Positions 43,773-52,532 of a DNA stretch of 64,000 nucleotides are shown piece by piece (the first letter of the stretch is position 1; each line of letters begins with the position of its first letter). Source of the stretch: Streptomyces camponoticapitis (GTDB taxonomy: Bacteria; Actinomycetota; Actinomycetes; Streptomycetales; Streptomycetaceae); contig NZ_BMMV01000001.1 of assembly GCF_014646115.1 (NCBI RefSeq), positions 360,084 to 424,083 on the forward strand. The letters are read 5' to 3'. Made by a program: the position numbers and the translations under genes. Below the pieces are notes generated by a model. That model was not told the origin of the DNA. It worked only from the letters and a program-made list of their open reading frames with translations, and searched no databases.

Positions 43773-44210
43773 ATGCTGACGCGTATCGACCACATCGGAA
43801 TCGCCTGCCACGACCTCGACGCGACCGTCGAGTTCTACCGGGCCACCTACGGCTTCGAGGTGTTCCACACCGAGATCAACGAGGAGCAGGGCGTACGGGA
43901 GGCCATGCTCAAGATCAACGAGACGTCCGACGGCGGCGCCTCGTACCTCCAGCTGCTCGAACCGGTCCGCGAGGACTCGGCCGTGGGCAAATGGCTGGCC
44001 AAGAACGGCGAGGGCGTCCACCACATCGCCTTCGGCACCGCGGATGTCGACGGTGACTCGGAAGCCATCCGGGAGAAGGGTGTGCGGGTTCTGTACGAGG
44101 AGCCGCGCAACGGATCGATGGGCTCCCGCATCACGTTTCTGCACCCCAAGGACTGTCACGGCGTCCTGACCGAACTGGTCACCTCGGCCGCGAAGCCCCA
44201 AGAGCACTGA
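43773..44210 (+). CDS. mce: Methylmalonyl-CoA epimerase
   Basis: This 145-residue enzyme of the vicinal-oxygen-chelate fold interconverts R- and S-methylmalonyl-CoA. Metal ligands expected for the family are visible: His in RIDHIGIACHD, Gln in SYLQLLEP, His in GVHHIAFG and Glu in GVLTELV. ATG 43773 (MLTRIDHIG) is preferred to GTG 43767. It is divergent from the thiolase-meaB pair and about 160 bases before scy. Together with meaB and icmA it indicates B12-dependent acyl-CoA traffic, for example to polyketide extender units. Confidence 0.91.
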   Translation: MLTRIDHIGIACHDLDATVEFYRATYGFEVFHTEINEEQGVREAMLKINETSDGGASYLQLLEPVREDSAVGKWLAKNGEGVHHIAFGTADVDGDSEAIREKGVRVLYEEPRNGSMGSRITFLHPKDCHGVLTELVTSAAKPQEH

Positions 44211-44237
44211 CCCGAACGATTCCCGGCCCGGTAGAGT
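44207..44237 (+). promoter_or_regulatory. Candidate scy promoter
   Basis: CTGACC (44207-44212) and TAGAGT (44232-44237) are 19 bases apart, overlapping the stop of the epimerase gene. Transcription would start near 44243, so the in-frame GTG at 44236 could not be used. This supports the start at 44371. Confidence 0.5.
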
Positions 44238-44370
44238 GGGCCGCTCCGGGCCGGGGCCGGGTCGGGGCGGCGCCTCGGCCGATGATCTGTCACCATTCCC
44301 CGGGGGGCCGTTCGCCCGTCGGGCGGTACCGATTGCAGAGTTGCGACCAGGGGACGGATGGGACCGCGCA

Positions 44371-47300
44371 GTGCGGGGCTACGAACGCCAGGAGAGCCAC
44401 CGAGCTGACGACGACCACCTTTCGCGGTTCGAAGCCGAGATGGATCGGCTGAAGACCGCGCGGGAGAAGGCCGTCCAGCACGCCGAGGACCTCGGTTACC
44501 AGGTCGAAGTACTGCGCGCGAAACTGCACGAGGCGCGCCGCAACCTGGCGTCCCGGCCCTCCTACGACAACGCCGACATCGGCTATCAGGCCGAGCAGAT
44601 GCTCCGCAACGCGCAGATCCAGGCCGACCAGCTGCGCACCGACGCCGAACGCGAACTGCGCGACGCCCGCGCCCAGACGCAGCGCATCCTCCAGGAGCAC
44701 GCCGAGCACCAGGCCAGGCTCCAGGCCGAACTGCACGCCGAGGCCGTGCAGCGCCGCCAGCGGCTCGACCAGGAGCTGGCCGAACGCCGCCAGACCGTCG
44801 AGTCGCACGTCAACGAGAACGTCGCCTGGGCCGAGCAGTTGCGCGCCCGTACGGAGACACAGGCCCGCAGGCTGCTGGACGAGTCACGCGCCGAGGCAGA
44901 GAAGTCCCTGGCCGCCGCCCGCGCCGAGGCCACCCGGGTCACCGAGGAGGCCCGCCGCAGGCTCGGCTCCGAGGCCGAGACCGCCCGTGCCGAGGCGGAA
45001 GCGATTCTGCAGCGGGCCCGCAAGGACGCCGAGCGGCTGCTCAACGCCGCGTCCACGCAGGCGCAGGAGGCCACCAGCCACGCGGAGCAGCTCCGTTCGG
45101 CGACGACGGCCGAGTCCGACCAGGCGCGCCAGCAGGCCGGCGAGCTGAGCCGGTCCGCCGAAGCGCGCATACAGGAGGCGGACGAGCGGCTGCGCGAGGC
45201 GCGCGCCGAGGCCGAGAAGATGGTCGCCGAGGCCAAGGAGACCGCGGTCAAGCGGCTGGCCGGCGCCGAGACCCAGTACGAGCAGCGCACCCGTACCGCC
45301 AAGTCCGAGATCGCCCGGCTCGTCGGCGAGGCGACGAAGGAGTCCGAGGCGCTGAAGGCGGAGGCCGAGCAGGCGCTCGCCGACGCCCGCGCCGAGGCCG
45401 AGAAGATGGTCGCCGAGGCCGCCGAGAAGGCCCGTACGGCGGCCTCCGAGGACTCCGCGGCCCAGCTCGCCAAGGCGGCCCGTACCGCCGAGGAGGTCCT
45501 CACCAAGGCCTCCGACGACGCCAGGGCCACCACCCGCGCGGCGAGCGAGGAGGCCGACCGGATCCGCCGCGAGGCCGAGGCCGAGGCGGACCGGCTGCGC
45601 GGCGAGGCCGCCGAGCAGGCCGACCAGCTCAAGGGCGCGGCCAAGGACGACACCAAGGAGTACCGAGCCAAGACGGTCGAGCTCCAGGAGGAGGCGCGCC
45701 GGCTGCGCGGCGAGGCCGAGACGCTGCGCTCGGAGGCCGTCGCCGAGGGCGAGCGCATCCGGAGCGAGGCGCGCCGCGAGGCCGTCCAGCAGATCGAGGA
45801 GGCGGCCAGCACCGCCGAGGAGCTGCTGACCAAGGCCCGCGCCGACGCCGACGAGATGCGCGCCACCGCGTCCACGGACAGCGAGCGGGTCCGTACGGAA
45901 GCCATCGAGCGCGCCACGACGCTGCGCAAGCAGGCCGAGGAGACCCTGGAGCGCACCCGGGCCGAGGCGGACCGGCTGCGCGCGGAGGGCGAGGAGCAGG
46001 CCGAGGCGGTCAAGACCGCCGCCGAGCGGGCCGCGGTCGAGCTGCGCGAGGAGACCGAGCGCGGTGTCGAGGCCCGCAAGTCCGAGGCCTCCGACGAGCT
46101 GACCCGGCTGCACACCGAGGCCGAACAGCGCCTGAGCGGCGCCGAGTCGGCCCTGACCGACGCCCGTGCCGAGAGCGAGCGGATCCGCCGCGAGGCCGCC
46201 GAGGAGACGGAGCGGCTGCGCGCGGAGTCCGCCGAGCGGCTGCGTACGCTCCAGGCCCAGGCCGAGAGGGAGGCCGAGCGGCTGCGGGACGAGGCCGCGG
46301 AGGACGCCGGGCGCTCCCGCGCGGAGGGCGAGTCGACCGCCGTACGGCTGCGGGACGAGGCCACCCAGGAGGCCGAGCGGATCAAGTCCGAGGCCCAGGA
46401 CAGCGCGGACCGGCTGCGCGCCGAGGCCGCCGCCGCGGCCGAGCGCGTGGGCACCGAGGCGGCCGAGGCGCTCGACGCCGCCCAGGAGGAGGCGACGCGC
46501 CGCCGCCGCGAGGCCGAGGAGCTGCTGAGCGCCGCCCGTACGGAGGCGGACCAGGAGCGCGAGCGGGCCCGCGAACAGAGCGAGGAGCTGCTGGCCTCCG
46601 CCCGTAAGCGGGTCGACGAGGCACAGACCGAGGCCGCGCGGCTGGTCGAGGAGGCCGACCTCCGCGCCACCGAGATGGTGTCGGCGGCCGAACAGACCGC
46701 GCAGCAGGTCCGGGACGCGGTCTCCGGGCTGCACGACCAGGCCGAGCAGGAGATCGCCGGACTGCGTTCCGCCGCCGAACACGCCGCGGAGCGGACGAAG
46801 TCGGAGGCGCAGGAGGAGGCCGACCGGGTCCGCGCCGACGCGTACGCGGAGCGCGAGCGTGCCTCGGAGGACGCGGCACGGCTGCGTACCCGCGCCCAGG
46901 AGGAGACGAACGCCGCCCAGGTGCTCGCCGAGCGCACCGTCGGCGAGGCGGTCGCCGAGGCCGAGCGGCTGCGCGCGGAGAGCGCCGACTACGCGCAGCG
47001 GGTACGGACCGAGGCGTCGGACTCGCTGGCCGCCGCCGAGCAGGACGCGTCCCGCGCCCGCCAGGAGGCGCGCGACGACGCCAACCGCATCCGGGGCGAC
47101 GCCGCGGAGCAGGCGGACCGGCTCATCGGCGAGGCGACGAGCGAGTCGGAGCTGATGCGCGCCGAGGCCGCCGAGACCGTCAACTCGGCCCAGCAGGCGG
47201 CCGAACGGCTCCGCGCGGAGGCCGCGCAGATCAGGGCGGACGCCGAGGCATCGGCCGAACGGACCGTCAGCGAGGCGATCACGGAGTCGGACCGGCTGCT

Positions 47301-48111
47301 CGACGACGCCCGGGCGAACGCGTCCAAGCGTCGTGCCGACGCGGCCGAGCAGGCCGACCAGCTCATCAACAAGGCCCAGGAGGAGGCGTTGCGCGCCGCC
47401 ACCGAGGCCGAGGCACAGGCCGACACGATGGTGGGCGCCGCGCGCTCGGAGGCGGCACGGCTCAAGGCGGACGCGACGGTCGAGGGCAACTCCCTGGTGG
47501 AGAAGGCCCGTACGGACGCCGACGAACTGCTCGTCGGGGCCCGCCGGGACGCCACCGCCATCCGGGAGCGCACCGAGGAGTTGCGGGCGCGGGTCGAGGG
47601 CGAGATCGATCAACTCCACGAGCGGGCGCGCCGGGAGACGGCCGAGCAGATGAAGAACGCCGGCGAACGTGTCGACAAGCTGGTCAAGGCGGCCACCGAA
47701 CAGCAGGAGGATGCCGAGCGGAAGGCCAAGGCCCTGGTGGCGGAGGCCGGTTCGGAGGCCAGCAAGGTCCGGATCGCGGCGGTGAAGCGGGCCGAGGCGC
47801 TGCTGAAGGAAGCGGAGCAGAAGAAGGCCGAACTGACCCGCGAGGGCGAGAAGTTCCGCGCCGACGCCGAGGCCGAGGCCGCACGGATGGTCGAGGAGGG
47901 CAGACGGGAACTCGACGTCCTCGTGCGCAGGCGCGAGGACATCCAGACCGAGATCTCGCGTGTCCAGGACGTACTGGAGGCGCTGGAGTCCTTCGAGACT
48001 CCGGGCGCGAGTGCCAAGTCGGGGTCCGGCGGCGGGTCCGGCGGGAGTAGCGTCAAGGCGGGTGCGGCAGCGGGTGTAACCCGTTCGGGTGGCAAGCCGT
48101 CGGACAGTTAG
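44371..48111 (+). CDS. scy: Polarity scaffold protein Scy
   Basis: This very long coiled-coil protein (about 1246 residues) organises the tip-located polarisome of Streptomyces with DivIVA and FilP. It starts MRGYERQESH (GTG 44371), as I recall for S. coelicolor Scy. The N-terminal part has LSRFEAEMDRLKTAREKAVQ and a DivIVA-like segment. Beyond residue about 130 it is nearly all Ala/Glu/Arg repeats of the type EAExLRxEAxxEAxRI. The family has a 51-residue period. The C-terminus has DELLVGARRDATAIRERTEE and VLVRRREDIQTEISRVQDVL, then a Ser/Gly/Lys tail. It was once labelled cellulose-binding protein. S. coelicolor Scy is, I recall, about 80 residues longer, which would fit loss or gain of repeat units. 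Confidence 0.92.
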   Translation: MRGYERQESHRADDDHLSRFEAEMDRLKTAREKAVQHAEDLGYQVEVLRAKLHEARRNLASRPSYDNADIGYQAEQMLRNAQIQADQLRTDAERELRDARAQTQRILQEHAEHQARLQAELHAEAVQRRQRLDQELAERRQTVESHVNENVAWAEQLRARTETQARRLLDESRAEAEKSLAAARAEATRVTEEARRRLGSEAETARAEAEAILQRARKDAERLLNAASTQAQEATSHAEQLRSATTAESDQARQQAGELSRSAEARIQEADERLREARAEAEKMVAEAKETAVKRLAGAETQYEQRTRTAKSEIARLVGEATKESEALKAEAEQALADARAEAEKMVAEAAEKARTAASEDSAAQLAKAARTAEEVLTKASDDARATTRAASEEADRIRREAEAEADRLRGEAAEQADQLKGAAKDDTKEYRAKTVELQEEARRLRGEAETLRSEAVAEGERIRSEARREAVQQIEEAASTAEELLTKARADADEMRATASTDSERVRTEAIERATTLRKQAEETLERTRAEADRLRAEGEEQAEAVKTAAERAAVELREETERGVEARKSEASDELTRLHTEAEQRLSGAESALTDARAESERIRREAAEETERLRAESAERLRTLQAQAEREAERLRDEAAEDAGRSRAEGESTAVRLRDEATQEAERIKSEAQDSADRLRAEAAAAAERVGTEAAEALDAAQEEATRRRREAEELLSAARTEADQERERAREQSEELLASARKRVDEAQTEAARLVEEADLRATEMVSAAEQTAQQVRDAVSGLHDQAEQEIAGLRSAAEHAAERTKSEAQEEADRVRADAYAERERASEDAARLRTRAQEETNAAQVLAERTVGEAVAEAERLRAESADYAQRVRTEASDSLAAAEQDASRARQEARDDANRIRGDAAEQADRLIGEATSESELMRAEAAETVNSAQQAAERLRAEAAQIRADAEASAERTVSEAITESDRLLDDARANASKRRADAAEQADQLINKAQEEALRAATEAEAQADTMVGAARSEAARLKADATVEGNSLVEKARTDADELLVGARRDATAIRERTEELRARVEGEIDQLHERARRETAEQMKNAGERVDKLVKAATEQQEDAERKAKALVAEAGSEASKVRIAAVKRAEALLKEAEQKKAELTREGEKFRADAEAEAARMVEEGRRELDVLVRRREDIQTEISRVQDVLEALESFETPGASAKSGSGGGSGGSSVKAGAAAGVTRSGGKPSDS

Positions 48112-48225
48112 CCACCCGAAAGGCTGGACATTCTCCAGATCAAACCGGCATCCGCTCGATGACACGCCGCTTTGGCCCCTAGGATTCCCCCTATCACCTC
48201 ACCGGTCTCATTCGACAGGAACCCC

Positions 48226-49164
48226 ATGAGCGACACTTCCTCCCCATTCGGCTTCGAGCTCGTGCGGCGTGGTTACGACCGCGGTCAGGTGGATGACCGC
48301 ATTACCAAACTCGTCGCCGACCGTGACAGCGCTCTCGCACGGATCACTGCACTGGAAAAGCGAATCGAGGAGCTCCACCTCGAAACGCAGAACGCTCAGG
48401 CCCAGGTCACCGACGCGGAGCCGTCGTACGCCGGCCTGGGAGCGCGCGTTGAGAAGATCCTCCGCCTCGCCGAGGAGGAGGCGAAGGACCTGCGCGAAGA
48501 GGCCCGTCGCGCGGCCGAACAGCACCGCGAGCTCGCCGAGTCGGCGGCCCAGCAGGTCAGGAACGACGCCGAGGCGTTCTCCGCCGAGCGCAAGGCGAAG
48601 GCCGAGGACGAGGGCGTCCGTATCGTCGAGAAGGCGAAGGGCGAGGCCTCGACCCTGCGCTCCGAGGCGCAGAAGGACGCGCAGCAGAAGCGCGAGGAGG
48701 CGGACGCGCTCTTCGAGGAGACCCGCGCCAAGGCCGCCCAGGCCGCTGCGGACTTCGAGACGAACCTCGCCAAGCGGCGTGAGCAGTCCGAGCGTGACCT
48801 GGCCTCGCGTCAGGCGAAGGCCGAGAAGCGTCTGGCGGAGATCGAGCACCGCGCCGAGCAGCTGCGTCTGGAGGCGGAGAAGCTCCGTACGGACGCGGAG
48901 CGCCGCGCGCGTCAGACGGTCGAGACCGCGCAGCGCCAGGCGGAGGACATCGTCGCCGACGCGAACGCCAAGGCCGACCGGATCCGCAGCGAATCGGAGC
49001 GCGAGCTGGCGGCGCTCACCAACCGCCGCGACTCGATCAACGCCCAGCTGACCAACGTCCGCGAGATGCTGGCCACGCTGACCGGTGCGGCCGTCGCCGC
49101 GGCGGGTACGCCGGCCGAGGACGAGCCGATCTCGCGCGGGGTCCCGGCGCAGCAGTCGCGCTAG
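48226..49164 (+). CDS. filP: Intermediate-filament-like coiled-coil protein FilP
   Basis: This 312-residue coiled-coil protein assembles into cytoskeletal filaments behind the hyphal tip and interacts with Scy and DivIVA. The N-terminus SPFGFELVRRGYDRGQVDDR is the conserved DivIVA-like head. A short coil (about 25-70) and hinge (PSYAGLGARVEKILRLAEEE) follow, then a long Ala/Glu/Arg rod to about residue 285 and a short tail. ATG 48226 has AGGA five bases upstream. It lies 114 bases after scy. TAGGAT at 48180-48185 could be the -10 of its own promoter. Confidence 0.92.
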   Translation: MSDTSSPFGFELVRRGYDRGQVDDRITKLVADRDSALARITALEKRIEELHLETQNAQAQVTDAEPSYAGLGARVEKILRLAEEEAKDLREEARRAAEQHRELAESAAQQVRNDAEAFSAERKAKAEDEGVRIVEKAKGEASTLRSEAQKDAQQKREEADALFEETRAKAAQAAADFETNLAKRREQSERDLASRQAKAEKRLAEIEHRAEQLRLEAEKLRTDAERRARQTVETAQRQAEDIVADANAKADRIRSESERELAALTNRRDSINAQLTNVREMLATLTGAAVAAAGTPAEDEPISRGVPAQQSR

Positions 49165-49283
49165 GGCGTGGCGGTGACCGCCTGGGGGCGGTCGCCGAGT
49201 TCGGTCACCGGCGCGGTCCGGGTCGTCGTGGACGGCCGGTGTACGGCCGGTAGACGGCTCCGTTCCGTAAGTAACGATCGTGC

Positions 49284-49315
49284 AAGCCCCCCGCCAGTGG
49301 AGTGGCGGGGGGCTT
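49284..49315 (+). terminator. Intrinsic terminator after filP
   Basis: AAGCCCCCCGCCA (49284-49296) pairs perfectly with TGGCGGGGGGCTT (49303-49315) across a six-base loop, followed by TGC. It lies about 120 bases after filP and just before the ABC transporter gene. Confidence 0.75.
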
Positions 49316-49325
49316 TGCGCACCCA

Positions 49326-49331
49326 TAGGTT
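49326..49331 (+). promoter_or_regulatory. -10 of leaderless ABC-ATPase transcript
   Basis: TAGGTT lies six bases before ATG 49338 and no Shine-Dalgarno site is visible, so the first ABC pair is probably transcribed without leader, just after the filP terminator. Confidence 0.45.
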
Positions 49332-49337
49332 GTCCGC

Positions 49338-50324
49338 ATGATCGAGGTCGAGGGGCTCACGAAACGTTTCGGGAAAAAAATCGCGGTCGATCACCTCTCC
49401 TTCCAGGTCAGGCCCGGAGTGGTGACGGGATTTCTGGGACCGAACGGAGCCGGTAAGTCGACCACCATGCGGATGATGCTCGACCTGGACATTCCGACCG
49501 GCGGCTCGGTCCGGATCGACGGGAAGCACTACCGCGAGCTCGAAGAGCCCGTGAAGTACATCGGCGCTCTCCTCGACGCGAAGGCCATGCACGGCGGGCG
49601 CAGCGCGTACAACAATCTCCTCTGTCTCGCCCAGAGCAACCGCATCCCGGTGAGCCGGGTCAACGAGGTCCTCGACACCGTCGGTCTGACGGCCGTCGCC
49701 AAGCAGAAGTCGAAAGGCTTCTCCCTCGGTATGGGACAACGGCTGGGCATCGCCGCCGCGTTGCTCGGTGATCCCGAGATCCTGATGTTCGACGAGCCGG
49801 TGAATGGTCTGGACCCGGAGGGCATTCACTGGATTCGTAATCTGATGAAAACCCTCGCGGGCCAAGGCCGGACGATCTTCGTCTCCAGCCATCTCATGAG
49901 TGAAATGGCGCTCACCGCCGAGCACCTGATCGTGATCGGCCAGGGAAAGCTCCTCGCGAACACCTCCATGGCCGACTTCATCCAGCAGAACTCGCGCAGC
50001 TTCGTACGGCTCCGCTCCCCGCAGCGGGAGCAGATGCTCGACGCGCTGTCCGAGGGCGGCTTCACCGTCGTCGAGGCCGACGACGGCACGCTGGAGATCG
50101 ACGGCTCCAGCTCCGAGGAGATCGGTGAGCTGGCCGCGCGCCACAACGTCGTCCTGCACGAGCTGAGCTCCCAACGCGCCTCGCTGGAGGACGCGTTCAT
50201 GCAGATGACGGCCGAGTCGGTGGAGTACCACGCACATTCAGGTGGCGGCACGGCCCCGACGGGCGGCCCCGCGGCCCCGGGTCCCCAGTGGGGACAGCAC
50301 GGCGACAAGGGCAAGGGAGCCTGA
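49338..50324 (+). CDS. ABC exporter ATPase (BcrA-like), first pair
   Basis: This 328-residue ABC ATPase energises the permease encoded next. Walker A is FLGPNGAGKSTTM; the signature is the degenerate FSLGMGQRLGIAAAL, as in the bacitracin-resistance BcrA subfamily; Walker B is ILMFDEPVNGLDPEG; the switch His is in FVSSHLMSEM. The last 30 residues are Gly/Pro/Ala-rich. It ends three bases before the permease gene. A nearly parallel pair follows at 51249, so this looks like a tandem duplication. Substrate unknown. Confidence 0.88.
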   Translation: MIEVEGLTKRFGKKIAVDHLSFQVRPGVVTGFLGPNGAGKSTTMRMMLDLDIPTGGSVRIDGKHYRELEEPVKYIGALLDAKAMHGGRSAYNNLLCLAQSNRIPVSRVNEVLDTVGLTAVAKQKSKGFSLGMGQRLGIAAALLGDPEILMFDEPVNGLDPEGIHWIRNLMKTLAGQGRTIFVSSHLMSEMALTAEHLIVIGQGKLLANTSMADFIQQNSRSFVRLRSPQREQMLDALSEGGFTVVEADDGTLEIDGSSSEEIGELAARHNVVLHELSSQRASLEDAFMQMTAESVEYHAHSGGGTAPTGGPAAPGPQWGQHGDKGKGA

Positions 50325-50327
50325 CCC

Positions 50328-51107
50328 ATGGCATCGGTACCAGCTGTCCTCCAGTCCGAGTGGACCAAGATCCGTACGGTCGCCTCCACGATCTGGACCC
50401 TCGCCATCGCGTTCCTCGTGACCGTGGCCATGGGCTTCGCTCTGTCCCTGCTGTTCAGCACGACCTTCGACGATCTGTCGGAGGCCGAGCGCACCACCTT
50501 CGACCCGACCTTCGTGAGCTTCTCGGGGATGATCCTCGGCCAGCTGGCGATGGTGGTCTTCGGTGTCCTGGTCGTCGGCTCGGAGTACAGCTCGGGCATG
50601 ATCCGCACCTCGCTCGCCGCCGTACCGCAGCGGGGCACCTTCATCTTCAGCAAGATCTTCGTCGCCGGGATGCTGGCCCTGATCGTCGGGTTCATCACGG
50701 GCTTCGTCTCGTTCTTCCTCGGCCAGGCGGCGCTGGGCGACCACGGGACGACCATCGGTGAGCCGCACGTGCTGCGCGCGGTCATCGGCAGCGGTCTCTA
50801 CATGGGCCTGATCGCCCTCTTCTCGATGGGCGTCGCGACGATGCTGCGCAGCTCGATGCTGTCGCTCGGCATCCTGATGCCGTTCTTCTTCCTGGTCTCG
50901 CAGATCCTCGCCTCCGTACCGAAGGCGAAGGACGTCGCCCAGTACTTCCCCGACCAGGCGGGCGCCAAGATCATGCAGGTGATTCCCGACGCGCTGAACT
51001 CCGACCGGGCTCCGTACAGCCCGTGGGAAGGCATGGGGATCATGGCGCTGTGGGTCGTCGCCGCGCTGATCGGCGGCTATCTCGTGCTGAAGAAGCGCGA
51101 CGCGTAG
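50328..51107 (+). CDS. ABC-2 type permease, first pair
   Basis: This 259-residue permease has six hydrophobic segments and starts with QSEWTKIRTVASTIWTLAIA, the pattern of actinobacterial ABC-2 permeases that pair with BcrA-like ATPases. The conserved GSEYSSGMIRTSLAAVPQRG loop follows the second helix and recurs in the second permease as SEYGTGMIRTTLTACPSRG. It is translated right after the ATPase. Substrate unknown. Confidence 0.86.
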   Translation: MASVPAVLQSEWTKIRTVASTIWTLAIAFLVTVAMGFALSLLFSTTFDDLSEAERTTFDPTFVSFSGMILGQLAMVVFGVLVVGSEYSSGMIRTSLAAVPQRGTFIFSKIFVAGMLALIVGFITGFVSFFLGQAALGDHGTTIGEPHVLRAVIGSGLYMGLIALFSMGVATMLRSSMLSLGILMPFFFLVSQILASVPKAKDVAQYFPDQAGAKIMQVIPDALNSDRAPYSPWEGMGIMALWVVAALIGGYLVLKKRDA

Positions 51108-51248
51108 CTTTTCCGGCGACAGGCCCCGATCGCGGCGGCTTGGCCGGAACCGTCAAGGCCCGGATATCCTCCTAACTCTTACGGGGGCCTTCGGTCCGAA
51201 GCGGCCACTGCCCCGACCACCAGACAGAACTGTCGATGGGGCTGGAGA

Positions 51249-52532
51249 ATGATCGAGGCAGTCGGCCTGACGAAGCGCTACGGCGCCAAGACGGCCGTGT
51301 ACAACCTTTCCTTCCAGGTCAGGCCCGGTACCGTCACCGGGTTCCTGGGCCCCAACGGCTCCGGCAAGTCCACCACGATGCGGATGATCCTCGGCCTCGA
51401 CCAGCCGACCGCCGGCCATGTGACGGTCGGCGGCCATCCCTTCCGGGAGCTTCCCAACGCGCCCCGCCAGGTCGGCGCGCTGCTGGACGCCAAGGCCGTG
51501 CACGGCGGGCGCAGCGCGCGCAACCATCTGCTCTCGCTCGCGCAGCTCTCCGGCATCCCGGCGGCCCGGGTCGACGAGGTACTGGGCGTGGTCGGCCTCC
51601 AGGAGGTGGCGCGGCGCCGCTCCAGCGGCTTCTCGCTCGGTATGGGCCAGCGCCTCGGCATCGCCGCCGCGCTGCTCGGCGACCCGCAGGTGCTGCTCTT
51701 CGACGAGCCGGTGAACGGTCTCGACCCCGAGGGCATCCTCTGGGTCCGCAATCTGATGAAGCAGCTCGCGTCCGAGGGCCGTACGGTCTTCGTCTCCTCG
51801 CACCTGATGAGCGAGATGGCCGTGACCGCCGAGCATCTGATCGTGATCGGGCGCGGGCAGCTCCTCTCCGACATGAGCGTCAGGGACTTCATCTCGCACA
51901 ACTCGGCGGACTTCGCCCGGGTCCGCCCCGCGGACACCGATCCCGGGGCCCGCGAGAAGCTGGTCGCCGCGCTCGGCGAGGCGGGCGGCCAGGTGCTGTC
52001 CGAGCGGGACGGCGCGCTGCGGGTCACCGGGCTGCCGCTCCCGCGCATCAGCGATCTGGCGCACGAGTCGGACGTACGGCTGTGGGAACTCTCCCCGCAC
52101 CAGGCTTCGCTGGAGGAGGCGTACATGCGGCTGACGCAGAACGCCGTGGACTACCGGTCGACGGCCGACCAGCTCGCCGGTTTCGCGCCGCCGCCGCAGC
52201 CGGGCTACGGAGGCCAGCTGTACGAGCCTCCGGTCGTGCCGGAGGTGCCGACGCAGGGCTGGTACGCCCCGCCGCCGCCCGGGGAGAACCCGTACGCGTC
52301 GGACGGGCCGCCGCCCGCGCAGGCGCCCGCGCAGGCTCCCGCCCAGGCGCCAGTGGCCCCGCCGGTGCCTCCCCTGAAGGCCGCGGCCACCGCACCGGCG
52401 CCGGTGACCGCCGGACCCGCGCCGGCGAGCGCCGCCGATCTCGTCAAGCACGTGAGCGACGAGAAGCCGGACAGGACCGCGAAACCGGACGAGTCCGACG
52501 CGAAGACCGAGACCACCGAGGACGCCCGATGA
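51249..52532 (+). CDS. ABC exporter ATPase with Pro/Ala-rich tail, second pair
   Basis: This 427-residue ABC ATPase closely resembles the product of 49338. Walker A is FLGPNGSGKSTTM, the signature FSLGMGQRLGIAAAL, Walker B VLLFDEPVNGLDPEG. It differs by a C-terminal extension of about 120 residues: proline-rich, with PAQAPAQAPAQAP repeats, and ending in a Lys/Asp/Glu-rich segment. The extension may bind other proteins. ATG 51249 follows GGGGCTGGAGA. Its stop overlaps the next permease start (ATGA). Confidence 0.88.
   Translation: MIEAVGLTKRYGAKTAVYNLSFQVRPGTVTGFLGPNGSGKSTTMRMILGLDQPTAGHVTVGGHPFRELPNAPRQVGALLDAKAVHGGRSARNHLLSLAQLSGIPAARVDEVLGVVGLQEVARRRSSGFSLGMGQRLGIAAALLGDPQVLLFDEPVNGLDPEGILWVRNLMKQLASEGRTVFVSSHLMSEMAVTAEHLIVIGRGQLLSDMSVRDFISHNSADFARVRPADTDPGAREKLVAALGEAGGQVLSERDGALRVTGLPLPRISDLAHESDVRLWELSPHQASLEEAYMRLTQNAVDYRSTADQLAGFAPPPQPGYGGQLYEPPVVPEVPTQGWYAPPPPGENPYASDGPPPAQAPAQAPAQAPVAPPVPPLKAAATAPAPVTAGPAPASAADLVKHVSDEKPDRTAKPDESDAKTETTEDAR

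Noticed and set aside
44884..48165. Minus-strand open frame of 1093 codons opposite scy
   Set aside because: Leu/Gly/Arg-rich mirror of the Ala/Glu/Arg repeat gene. Scy on the plus strand is a recognised family, so the mirror is not a gene.
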